Assembly: GCA_039619475.1 (NCBI GenBank)
Contig: CM077116.1
Span: 2,108,001 to 2,172,000 of the forward strand
DNA length: 64,000 nucleotides
Direction of reading: 5' to 3'
Source: Icerya purchasi
Lineage: Eukaryota; Arthropoda; Insecta; Hemiptera; Monophlebidae
The notes below the pieces were generated by a model, which worked only from the letters and a program-made list of their open reading frames with translations, ran no database searches and was not told the DNA's origin. Shown piece by piece: positions 45,801 through 54,775 of the stretch; position 1 is the stretch's first letter, and each line of letters begins with the position of its first letter. A program made the position numbers and the translations under genes.

Positions 45801-48367
45801 TTTGTGTATAAAAATACTCTTACCATAATCTCCTTTCCTTTTGTGTAATATACTACGATGTAACCTATCGACCGGATTACCTGACCGCGATTAATTTATA
45901 AATCTAAACGAGCCTTATTTTTTTTCGCGCGTAAAACATAGGGAGACCGTTACTAAACAATTAAAAATGTATTTTTTTTTTTTTAATTATGAAAAATTTT
46001 AAATGAAATTGTTTTAACTTGAAATATTATGTAGTGGGAATTTTTTAAAAATTGTACATTATTTTGTTTACTAAAAATTACACGGAGTAGTTATAACGTA
46101 TTTTAAAAAATTACAAATTTGTATTTTTATTTAATTTTCAGTGAGATAGAAATTTTTTTCGGTACTCATTCGTACAGCGATTAAACTACAAAATGAAACG
46201 TATTAGTATGAACTAAAAAAATCAAATCGAATTGAAAAAAAAACAGCCACTTTCGAGGTCTTATCTATCGTGTTTAATGTTAAATTGAGAACTGACGTTT
46301 CTTGGGGCTGCACATGTTCTTTTTTGACACTCAGTTTATGACTTTTCTACACTAAAGAGTCGCTACTTCTTGTGACTTTTTGCTGTCCCTAAGGACTGCC
46401 TCGAATTATCAGAGACATTTTCCTTTTTTAGTCTCACAATTGCTCAGTGAAAATGTCTTTGTAGCTGATTTTCGGTTTTCTTGATTTTCTTCGGGGAGGT
46501 CTTCTCACGTAATAATTAGTGCGAGAAAGAGGTCGGATATAGTTATTATCCTTCGGGGGCATTTTGAAACAAAAAACGGTAATTCGTTTTTTTCTTTTCT
46601 TTTCAGATAAACGTGTTGGTGATAATTGAAAAATCGAAACAGTCGACTGCATTCAGTTCGGATAGTGTGTTCGAAGCTTCAGCAGGGTCATCCGGTGGCA
46701 CGGATAGTAGTGTAGTGGAATCGATGACACCTCTTCTTTTATCGGACGTAAGCGATTTTAAACTGGACAGTGAATTCGCCGTGGCCGCGAACTCTGCCGC
46801 AGTTGAAGAAAATGTCAAAGACAGTACTGCTGCTCCGGCTTATGAAGACGCGAGCGGTGTTGATTTGGCTGTTACGGCGCCTTCACCAGCCGTTGCCGTT
46901 GTTGATTTGCCTGTTACGGCGCCTTCACCAGCCGTTGCCGTTGTTGATTTGCCTGTTACAGCGCCTTCGCCAGGCGCTGCCGTTGTTGATCTGAAAATTA
47001 CCGATTCGAAGAAAGAAAGTGACCAAACTGCAGATAATTCCGGACTGTCTAATAAAAGTAACGCAGTCAGACTACCCTCGCGTAGAGTTGGCATGACCGC
47101 CGGACAACGAAGGCAGGCGGCCAAGGACATCGTGCGTCAGAAGGCAGAAGAATTTTATGCAACGTCTGCAAAACCTGTTCAACCATCGCACCAGAAGGCA
47201 ATACAAGTTTCAGGGCAGTCTGCAAAACAGCTAGCGTCGTCGCAGCAGGAAGTTAAGTACGTGAAGAGCGGCGCAACGTCTCAGGACGCAATGTCCGTTT
47301 TACAATACATTATCGAAATAATCCGGAACAATTACGAGCAAACTCAACAGCTCTGGTGGAATACGAAACTGTACGACTTACTCACGTACATTTCGCAATC
47401 CACGTCCAACTCTCCCATTTATAATAACATACTGCGTATCATTAACAGCAAATCGTTCAGTGTGTCCGAGCTAGTCGAGTACATCAAAAGTTTATTTTCC
47501 AACAAAAAACTCATGTTGGAAGTAGACGAATTTGTCAAGAAATACAACGAGAGCAGCTTCTACTCGAGAGCATTTCAACAAATACGAAACTGGTTTGGAT
47601 TTGACTGTTACTACAATAAGAGCAACAACAACCACAAGGGTTGTATTTGCAACAATAACAACAACGGTAATGGACCACCTACTAGGCCTTTACACGACCG
47701 CAGTAAACAATTAAGCTTAAGTTCCGATGGCGGAAAGTGCGGTGGTAGACAGAAGTCCTGGGGTCAGCGCGACACGTATCAAGAACGTACTAGATCAAGA
47801 AGTCCATTAGCACCGGACGGACCGTTGTTTTCAGTTATTCAGAAGACGACCGATTGCTACGCATCGGTTAAACAGAAAATGCACCAAATGCTGAAGTGCC
47901 CTACACGTAAGCAACCGTCTTATCCTTACAAACAGGAGGCGGATCATCTTTACTCGTCGATTAACCAGTGCGAGAAGGAAGGTTCCTGCAATAAATACAT
48001 AGCCAACTACGAGTTCGAAGAAATACCAGTGGTCGGTATGGACGTCCGAGTCAATACGGACACCGTTATATCGATCGAACAAACCACCTCCGATGTATAT
48101 TCATCCGTTTCGCAAGAGGTGATTTTGGTCCTAAAGTGCGCCTACTGGTGCGATGGCATAATATCGGTTAAGCTGATTACAGACGACACCTACGATTGGG
48201 TGGAGCAAAAGGTTTATGTGTACATGTTTTGCCCAATCGGCAGTAGTCCGCTCGTTGCCGTACAGCGCCAAAGCACTGATGCCTACTCATCGGTCAAACA
48301 AGAATCAAAGCACTACGTCTACTATACGAACGACGCAGAACTTTACGGCGGAGACTGTAGTTTTTAA
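39465..48367 (+). CDS. Unrecognised secreted repeat protein, 836 aa (3 exons)
   Basis: Exons 39465-39816, 44434-44831 and 46607-48367 join in phases 1 and 0, giving 836 residues. Residues 1-20 or so (MHKFCLIISLLSVYQLCSRA) form a signal peptide, and there is no later clear membrane helix, so the product should be secreted. Exon 1 adds a Glu/Lys-rich segment; exon 2 has four cysteines and the phrase GTFWIFQNPENSSFFI. Exon 3 begins INVLVIIEKS and has a three-fold VDLPVTAPSPAVAV repeat, then a basic segment (TAGQRRQAAKDIVRQK). A helical middle (about 47280-47590) and an Asn-rich Cys segment follow. Its last ~180 residues contain about five units with core D.YSSVKQ and often LKC. No family is recognised. 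Function is unknown; a structural or glandular secretion is only a guess. Confidence 0.78.
40091..40530. mobile_element. ~440-bp foldback element (MITE) in intron 1
   Basis: The left arm (40091-~40294) and right arm (~40335-40530) are reverse complements over about 200 bp with scattered differences, separated by ~40 bp. The arms include TACCGACTTCAAGG / CCTTGAAGTCGGTA and GTCGGCATCAAATTCATATT / its complement. No coding content. A snapback or MITE fits; target duplication was not resolved. Confidence 0.8.
40870..41247 (+). repeat. Interspersed repeat ending in GAAGTCGGTTAAAA
   Basis: A segment with A-rich interruptions contains CAAAATCGGTTCACGTAGAA and ends ACAGCCGAATTGAGAATTTC...GAAGTCGGTTAAAA. 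A reverse-oriented relative of its end (CCGACTTCCAAAAAGGAGGT) lies at 41781-41860. I recall similar ends as widespread in insect genomes but cannot name the class with certainty. Confidence 0.5.
41885..42600 (+). pseudogene. LINE family A, RNase H and C-terminus
   Basis: An uninterrupted frame (41888-42526) reads MLWVPSHMGIEGNEMADSLA, the last RNase H block, then the family C-terminus with a Cys/His pattern (CCPLHSDD...CDPDHILFKC) and SFPSISVVPILSS. The end GTTGACATGCCCAAAGGG is followed by poly(A) at about 42592. It is a 5'-truncated copy inside intron 1 of the secreted-protein gene. Confidence 0.8.
44434..44831 (+). CDS. Secreted repeat protein, exon 2
   Basis: The acceptor is GATATTTCAG ending at 44433; phase 1 completes a Gly codon and reads ETSRLNKDLCEGQTDSV. 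The exon is ~133 codons with cysteines in DLCEGQ, AVCEL, PICREN and FPCSYY. It ends EIDL at TTG|GTGAGT, phase 0, a strong donor. Confidence 0.8.
44832..46606. other. Intron 2 of secreted-protein gene
   Basis: A 1.8-kb AT-rich intron. It contains a perfect 20-bp inverted repeat (45441-45460 and 45492-45511) listed separately. A minus-strand open frame at 46652-46434 has no supporting signal. Confidence 0.6.
45441..45511. other. Perfect 20-bp stem-loop
   Basis: TTCGTTCATTTTTGCTCTTA is followed after 31 bases by its exact reverse complement. The hairpin is about 71 nt. It could be a microRNA-like precursor or a small transposon relic; conservation would decide. Confidence 0.6.
46607..48367 (+). 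CDS. Secreted repeat protein, exon 3
   Basis: The acceptor TTTTCTTTTCAG, ending at 46606, is strong. Reading INVLVIIEKSKQSTAF starts in phase 0; there is no ATG at the exon start, so this is not an independent gene start. The 586-codon open frame ends with TAA at 48365-48367. The exon is clearly richer in G and C than its flanks. It carries the 42-bp repeats (46859-46984) and the C-terminal YSSVxQ units (about 47826-48340). Confidence 0.85.
   Translation: MNVLVIIEKSKQSTAFSSDSVFEASAGSSGGTDSSVVESMTPLLLSDVSDFKLDSEFAVAANSAAVEENVKDSTAAPAYEDASGVDLAVTAPSPAVAVVDLPVTAPSPAVAVVDLPVTAPSPGAAVVDLKITDSKKESDQTADNSGLSNKSNAVRLPSRRVGMTAGQRRQAAKDIVRQKAEEFYATSAKPVQPSHQKAIQVSGQSAKQLASSQQEVKYVKSGATSQDAMSVLQYIIEIIRNNYEQTQQLWWNTKLYDLLTYISQSTSNSPIYNNILRIINSKSFSVSELVEYIKSLFSNKKLMLEVDEFVKKYNESSFYSRAFQQIRNWFGFDCYYNKSNNNHKGCICNNNNNGNGPPTRPLHDRSKQLSLSSDGGKCGGRQKSWGQRDTYQERTRSRSPLAPDGPLFSVIQKTTDCYASVKQKMHQMLKCPTRKQPSYPYKQEADHLYSSINQCEKEGSCNKYIANYEFEEIPVVGMDVRVNTDTVISIEQTTSDVYSSVSQEVILVLKCAYWCDGIISVKLITDDTYDWVEQKVYVYMFCPIGSSPLVAVQRQSTDAYSSVKQESKHYVYYTNDAELYGGDCSF
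46859..46984 (+). repeat. 3 x 42-bp in-frame coding minisatellite
   Basis: Three head-to-tail 42-bp units each encode VDLxVTAPSPxxAV. Units 1 and 2 differ by a single base, and unit 3 by a few more. The near-identity at the DNA level indicates recent duplication and likely length polymorphism. Confidence 0.9.
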
Positions 48368-50012
48368 TCTTCTACGTTGATTAATTTAACAAAAGTATAT
48401 TCTCTTTCGTCTCCAATGTCTTGTTTATTTTCCGGGGGGAAAAAAATCAATACGGCACTTGCGGATGAAGTAAATTTTGAATTTTAAACATTCGTCACAA
48501 AAAATGTCATTTCAAATACGCTGACTTAATCACCTAGAACTGACATATACGCGCAACGGATCGGGAAATGTAAATTTCTAAAAGTCGGGCACATACTCGA
48601 TTGATTTTTAAAAGAAGATTTTGACGCGAAAGTAGCGGTTACACATTCTAGCGTTCAAAATCGTAGCAGTCGCGGGCGATTTTAAGGCAGACAGTTTTCG
48701 GTAAATTTTAAAGTCGCGGTAAATTTAATTTCATAAAATCAGGGCAGTAGAAGCGGTTCGGATTACTTGTTTGATCGTGAAAAATACGAGCTGGTCTATT
48801 GCGCGTGGACGATGTCCTCAATGCTCCGCTTGAAATCTCACATTACGAGGTTAACACATTTCCACCAGCCGCAGTGTCATTTCTTTATTGAGACACGGTA
48901 AACTTTAATTAACATTAAATGTAAGCGAAATTGAGCTGATCACAATTCGAAGAAAATTATCGTCTCCGAATGTCCTGTTACGCGCGGACAAAAAGAATAA
49001 CATAAATTCCGGACGACATCCGTCTCTAGTTGAGCGGCATTACACCTGTCCGCTATGTAACATATCGAATATTAGTGTCTCAAAAACAGCCGACTTCTGT
49101 TCATTAATGTACGCATTTCATTGAGTGTCTCAAACGGTATTGTCACCTTTACTTTTGCGCCAAAAAACTTTTTCAAAGTTCAAATTGGACTGAAAACCGT
49201 TTATTTCGATATGACCCCGTATCCTATGAAGATGGCGCGACATTAAAATTTACCGAAAAAACTTTTCGAAATCTATCGGATATCAATTTTTAGCGCTTGA
49301 TAAAGTTCAACTAAAATAGCGTACATTTCGTATGTATTTTCGCGTCGAGAACTCTGAAAACTTTACTACGTCCTCTTTAGAATCTCTCCGACTGTATCTG
49401 ACAACTATAAGTTTACCTTTTTAATTCGTGAATTATAATTCAGTTATACTGCTCTAAAACAAAAAAAAAAAAAAGTGAAAAACCTTAGAAACAAGTTTCG
49501 TGATATCAGGACAATTTTAAATTTAAAAAATTAAATTGAATACGGAAATATAATTGGCAATGCCGGGATTCCAAGCTTCCCCTGACGCTACGTTACTGAT
49601 AAAGAGTAGACAAAACAAAATGGTAATCGTTATTTTGTGCAATTTACAATTGTCTGATTGGAGCTTACTTCTCGTCTGTTACTCTGCTAACATCACTGGA
49701 ACTAGCCTCCTAGTAGACAGATCGGATTAATTTTTTTTTTTTTTAAACAGGTACACTGCTTTCAGTTCAAAATAAATTATACCACAAAAAAAAAAAAAAC
49801 AACAGCCGAATCAACGTAATCGTTGCTTGCTTTTTCGTTTCGGTAAAGTCACGGCAAAAAAATTTATCGGCCACTACTATTAGCGCTCAGCTGTGCAATG
49901 ACATTTTTTAATTCGTTTTTATTGGTGATATTCTTTTTTTTCAATTTTTTCAATTTTTTCTTCTACATCGAAGTGATTACGTACAAAAATCGTTTTCGTA
50001 TCTTTCGCGATG
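48368..50012. other. Downstream region, no gene recognised
   Basis: I see no canonical AATAAA close to the stop of the secreted-protein gene. The stretch is noncoding, with a poly(A) run at about 49461-49474 and a T-run near 49732-49744. Confidence 0.45.
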
Positions 50013-50020
50013 GTCTAAGG

Positions 50021-51226
50021 CAACGGTTCCCAAACTTTTATGATCGCGGAACCCTTATAAAATCAATTTTATTTTTGTGGAATCCTTAATGCCAAATGAA
50101 AACTTAACAAGTAATTGTTGATATGTAAACAAAATTTGATTGTTTTCTTTTTACTTACAACTTTTACTACGATTCTAAATTCTATTAACGTGTAATAAAA
50201 GGTATCGGAATTTCAAATATGTAAATAAAAGTTATTTAATAAAAATTTTCAAACAAATCAATGTGAAAAATGAAACTGTTTCGCTGTTTTATTAATGATA
50301 GTTTTTTAAGACTTAGTTTAATATCCGACGGTTATATTATGCGTACATTCGGAATAGCATCCAATTTGTTCCTGAATTTATTCATAAAAGCCTGTTCGGC
50401 ATCTATACGTAGTTATAAAAGGGAGCGGAGTTAAAATAGACTTCTTGACTACTTGCGGGTAAACATTTTTAATACAAACTCAAAACTCGTATTTAAATGT
50501 GTGTGTGTTTTTTTTTTTGTAAGCAATTGAACTCTGAATATCACAATTGGAGTGATTCATATTCTACCATTGATACGAGTTTCAGATTTATCTTTATTGA
50601 TAAATGGATTTTGTACCCCGTCGATGTCATTATCGGGGTAATCGGAGGAAGTATTCTGACAAAGATTCTAACGGGTTCGTCAAATGTTCACTAATGATGT
50701 TTTGAATTTCACTTGGTAATTCTACCATGTTTTCCTGTAGCAGCATTTCATTTGAATCTGGAAAACATTCAACGTCGTTTTTTCCCATGCAAGAATCCAG
50801 AAACTTTTATTTTGTTCCTTGCAGTATATATGACGGTTTACTTTTCATTAGTAAAGATTTCGGCAAGATGAGCTAATGTCATAAATAGATTCGTTGTTAT
50901 AAAAAAAAAAAAAGTTGCTTTAGGCGAAAAAATAGACACTAAAACAGGAACGCAGTTTCTTTCTGACTACTGATAAGGCTTATCGACACAGTGTATTTGA
51001 TGTAAATAAGGAAAGGCTTCATAATTTATTATTGAGCGAAATATATTAAAAGAACGCTTTTATTTTTTCATTTAAATGTTTTTCTCTAATCGAAAATATC
51101 CTTCGGCTATTTCTCTTTCCTGTTTTAGGAAAAATTTTTAGCTTATTCAGCTGGGAGGCAACTCTGATTATTTTCTTGCGGAACCCCCCAGTGACTCCTT
51201 CACGGAGCCCACTTTGGGAACCGCTG
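50021..51226 (-). mobile_element. hAT DNA transposon with transposase remnant
   Basis: The left end CAACGGTTCCCAAAC and right end GTTTGGGAACCGCTG-type termini (complement CAGCGGTTCCCAAAGTGGG) are imperfect inverted repeats of the hAT CAGxGGTTCCCAAA kind. They are flanked by an 8-bp near-duplication: GTCTAAGG (50013-50020) and GTCTAAAG (51227-51234). Inside, the minus strand (about 50880-50560) reads HLAEIFTNEK, LPSEIQNIISEHLTN, YFP and VQNPFIN with frame breaks. This resembles the C-terminal half of ZBED/Buster-type hAT transposases. At 1206 bp it is internally deleted and inactive. Confidence 0.82.
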
Positions 51227-51234
51227 GTCTAAAG

Positions 51235-52787
51235 TCTCTTTATACTAGTTCAGCTGTTAAATTCAAATATTTTTCATCTCTTTGTCAGTCGCACACAAGA
51301 GTTAACTGTAATGTGTATATTTGAAATTTATTTTATAAAACTAATTAAAATGAAGTTTTTATTTATATCTGTACTTATTACAATCTAGTTAAACGATATT
51401 GTTGTCAATAACATTTGTGCAATGTTGCTAAAATGTTGGCGAATTTTCGAAAATGATAATTAAAAAAAGAAAAAAATTTTACTCGCTTCAGTTTACTAGA
51501 GACGGTGGAATAATTCGCAGATTAGTAACTTCATTTCTGCAGCAAGCGGCATTTAAATCGATACCGGAAAAATAGACGTATATACTTTCTGTTCGATTAG
51601 AATCGGTAGCATTAATTTATCCCACTATGTTTAGTGACTAATGCGTAACGAACGAAAAGAGGGTCGCGATATGTTACGCTTCAGGGCACAACATATGATG
51701 TCGGTTGTAAACTTTCACTGACATAAGTATAGTAACCAAGAACATTATCGTGTTAATAATCTGATTCGTGTTTTTTTTTACTGCTGTAAATTTTCCGTTT
51801 GCTTTCTTTGCTTCGTGCTTTTTTTTTTTTTTTTTGCATTATTTTTTACATTATTTAATGCGGAATTACAATTTTTCATTTATTACGCCAGGTGAGATAT
51901 AATTTTTAAAATAAATTAACTGCGGTAATCAACCTGTGGGAAATAAGTTATAAATATAAAATAAATAAATATCCCTCATTAACAAACAATAATAAGAATT
52001 TAATTACACACTTTAATAAATTAAAATAAAGACTTCAATTTAAGGAAACCTTTTTTATATCATCAGCTAACAATGCAGAGTGAAGTTAACTTAAAGACAC
52101 ACTGTGGATAATAATGGCTCCACATATGTATGTATCGGGAAATAATAGGCGGATGTCGGAAGACTACAATCAAAGGTGGTAAAATACACAAAAAAATCAA
52201 AGTGGGGATTTTGTTTACTACGTAACAACGAATTTAACGGAGAAAATATTCAAAACTTTAACAATATATACAGAACAAAAATTTGAAAAAGGTGAAATTT
52301 TAACATTAAACAAAGATTATAATTGTTTAGTATTTGGTCATTTAAGAGATTTATTTTTATGTTTATTTATATATTAATTTTCAACTAGCTAGATTTAGTT
52401 GCATTTAAATGTATAATATTCCAATCCTGTTTTATCTTAAACCGGTATCCAACATCTAGCTTAGTTTTAATAAAAATGTTAAACGTTTTTCCCTTTTTTT
52501 TTTTTTTTTTTTTTTTTTTCGGTTGAACTGATGTTTTCCGCTTAAGGGCATTTGAAGAAAAGTAATTTCTTGAGGTTTTCAGTCTACATTGAACCTTATC
52601 GATAAAAGAATGTACAGTGTTAATTAAATGTATTTTATACGCGTGCTTTCTTTTCTTTATCTTAAAATCTGCTGCTCCATAATTAACCTTTCGGAAACTG
52701 TAAAAGGTTTACAGAATTCCCCTTTTTGTTTGCAGTTCCCGAAGTAGATGTGTATATGAAAATCCAGTGCCAACTTGTGCTGCATTG
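51235..52787. other. Noncoding, no gene recognised
   Basis: AT-rich stretch with poly(T) tracts near 51820-51836 and 52495-52519. No recognisable coding or structural content. Confidence 0.5.
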
Positions 52788-52790
52788 TAA

Positions 52791-53044
52791 GGCTTAACCC
52801 ACACGGACCACTTTTTGACCACACAATTTTGTGGTTGTGCTGTGGTTATACTGTGATCGGAACCGACCACTTTTGAACCACAATTTTGTGGTGGTTTGAA
52901 GAGCCACACGTTGCCACTGCCGTTGAAAGTGGTCCGTCTGAGTAGTATTGTGTTTTTTTCGCATCATTTCTATGTTCCAAATAGTTTTAGCCACGACCGA
53001 CGTGGTTCTGCTGTGATCGAAAAGTGGCCCGTGTGAGTTAAGCC
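52791..53044. mobile_element. PIF/Harbinger-like MITE with TAA target duplication
   Basis: Termini GGCTTAACCCACACGGACCA and complement GGCTTAACTCACACGGGCCA form inverted repeats of ~30 bp; TAA lies directly outside both ends (52788-52790, 53045-53047). A 3-bp TWA duplication with GG-starting termini is characteristic of PIF/Harbinger. The 254-bp interior has further ACCAC/GTGGT inverted motifs and no gene. Confidence 0.8.
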
Positions 53045-53047
53045 TAA

Positions 53048-54622
53048 AACTCGACATTCACCGAAAAAAGGATCATGCGTTTCCCCTTTTCTTCTTTTTC
53101 TTGCAATTACCCGGTTATGTTTTGAATTTTTTTTTTTTTTTTGTTTTCTTTTGGTTACCTGTGTTAAGTATTACTTGTTTGTAAATGACTAAACGGCTGA
53201 AGATAAAAAAAAAAAAAGAAATTGTACGCAGCGAGCTCGCTATTATCTTCGTGTTCGGTTAAATAATGCTTGATAAAAGTTTCGAAAATACTATAAATGG
53301 CGTTTCGAAACTAGTCGATATTTTTAAACTGTTCGTGAACAATACTTGTAAAATTTTCTCGACTAAACTAAAACCTATAACTGATAAATATTACCGTAAA
53401 CTAGCTTTTTTTTTGGATTTTGCTTAAAACATTTGTTTACAACTACTCGTTTTATATGAGATTTTTCAATTAATTCGACGTATTAGGTATCAACATTTAT
53501 TTTACCGAAGCCTTTGTTTGCTGACTGCTTTTTAATAAAACACAGTAATTTCTTCTTTGAAGTTCCTGAATTATAGAAAATAAACCACTTCCAATCGTTG
53601 TATTCTCTTTTTCTACATTATCCGGCTCAGATTAATACTTTTCTTCATCTCGTTTGTCAACTTCGTCAGTGCCCCTTGATCATTCCGACAACTTTTTGTA
53701 GGTAAAGGTTAACTATTTTTTAAAGTGATAATGAGTATCGGTACCCCTTTCATTCGTATGCTTAACTAGGTAGAAAATTGTAATGTAGCTGTTATATTTA
53801 GCTCGAGGCATCACAACGTTTTCAGTAGCCATATCTTTTCTATCAGCACTCGCTAAAATAAGACCTATACGACAGATATATTGTATTTACAAATTGAAAA
53901 AAAACGTCATAAATCTCACTCTTTTTAACTACACTTAATAGATTCTTTAATCTTACTCTATCAATTACCGTTTGGATCATAAATTTTAAATAGGCGCGTT
54001 ACTTCACCCTGTTTAACTTAAAATATCGTCTTTTTCTTGGTTCGCCGACTAAACCGTCACCGCTGCCTTCCTTTTTGACATAATAGACCACAAATTAAAA
54101 CCTTCTCCCAAAATAAACTTCAATTAGTTTCGCGAATCGTAAATCCGTGAAGAAGTTTTGGAGATCTTGTAATTTTCGCTAACATATTTAATCGACAATG
54201 TGAAATGTTTCGCTATCCTCTTTCTGCAGTTTAAAACGGTGAAAACCGCAATAACTAATTTTAAGAATACCTATTTTTTTTTCTTTTTAAAATTTAATTT
54301 GTTTAAACAAAAATTATGCGATTAAAATTTTAATTTTCAATTTATCATCGAGTTAATGTAACATAATTTTAAAACAAAAAAAAAAAAATACTTATTAAAA
54401 ATTATTAAAAGCGTGACTTCTATCGCTACCTACAGGAATTATTTGTAACTATGATGACCATTTAAATCTCCCGTATAATCACCAGAGAACGGCACAGGAT
54501 TAACCTTTTTTTGGCAAATATCTGATATAATTCTTATCGTGTTATTTTAATAATAACATTTACGTTATTAAATTTTTTGATCAAAATTTTTCATTTTTAT
54601 ATAGTGAATTATAATATACGAA
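53048..54622. other. Region upstream of ZSWIM2-like gene
   Basis: AT-rich noncoding sequence with homopolymer runs. The promoter must lie here, but no convincing TATA/initiator pair was found. Confidence 0.4.
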
Positions 54623-54775
54623 ATGTCTAGAAGAACTGCTTGGCGCAAATACTGTCCGAAAAACATACGCGATGTACAGATGATCACATTGAATCTGAGT
54701 ACGCTATATCTTCTGCGGCAGAATGGACCTTTGGCTTTTCTGGTACAAGAAATTGGTAGAAAAAGTCCTGTCGAA
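54623..54775 (+). CDS. ZSWIM2: ZSWIM2-like exon 1
   Basis: ATG 54623 is the first in-frame Met, and 51 codons end at CGAA|GTAAAG. Reading continues a further 11 codons into the intron before a stop; the splice is preferred because the downstream exon supplies the expected SWIM sequence in matching phase. Confidence 0.75.
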
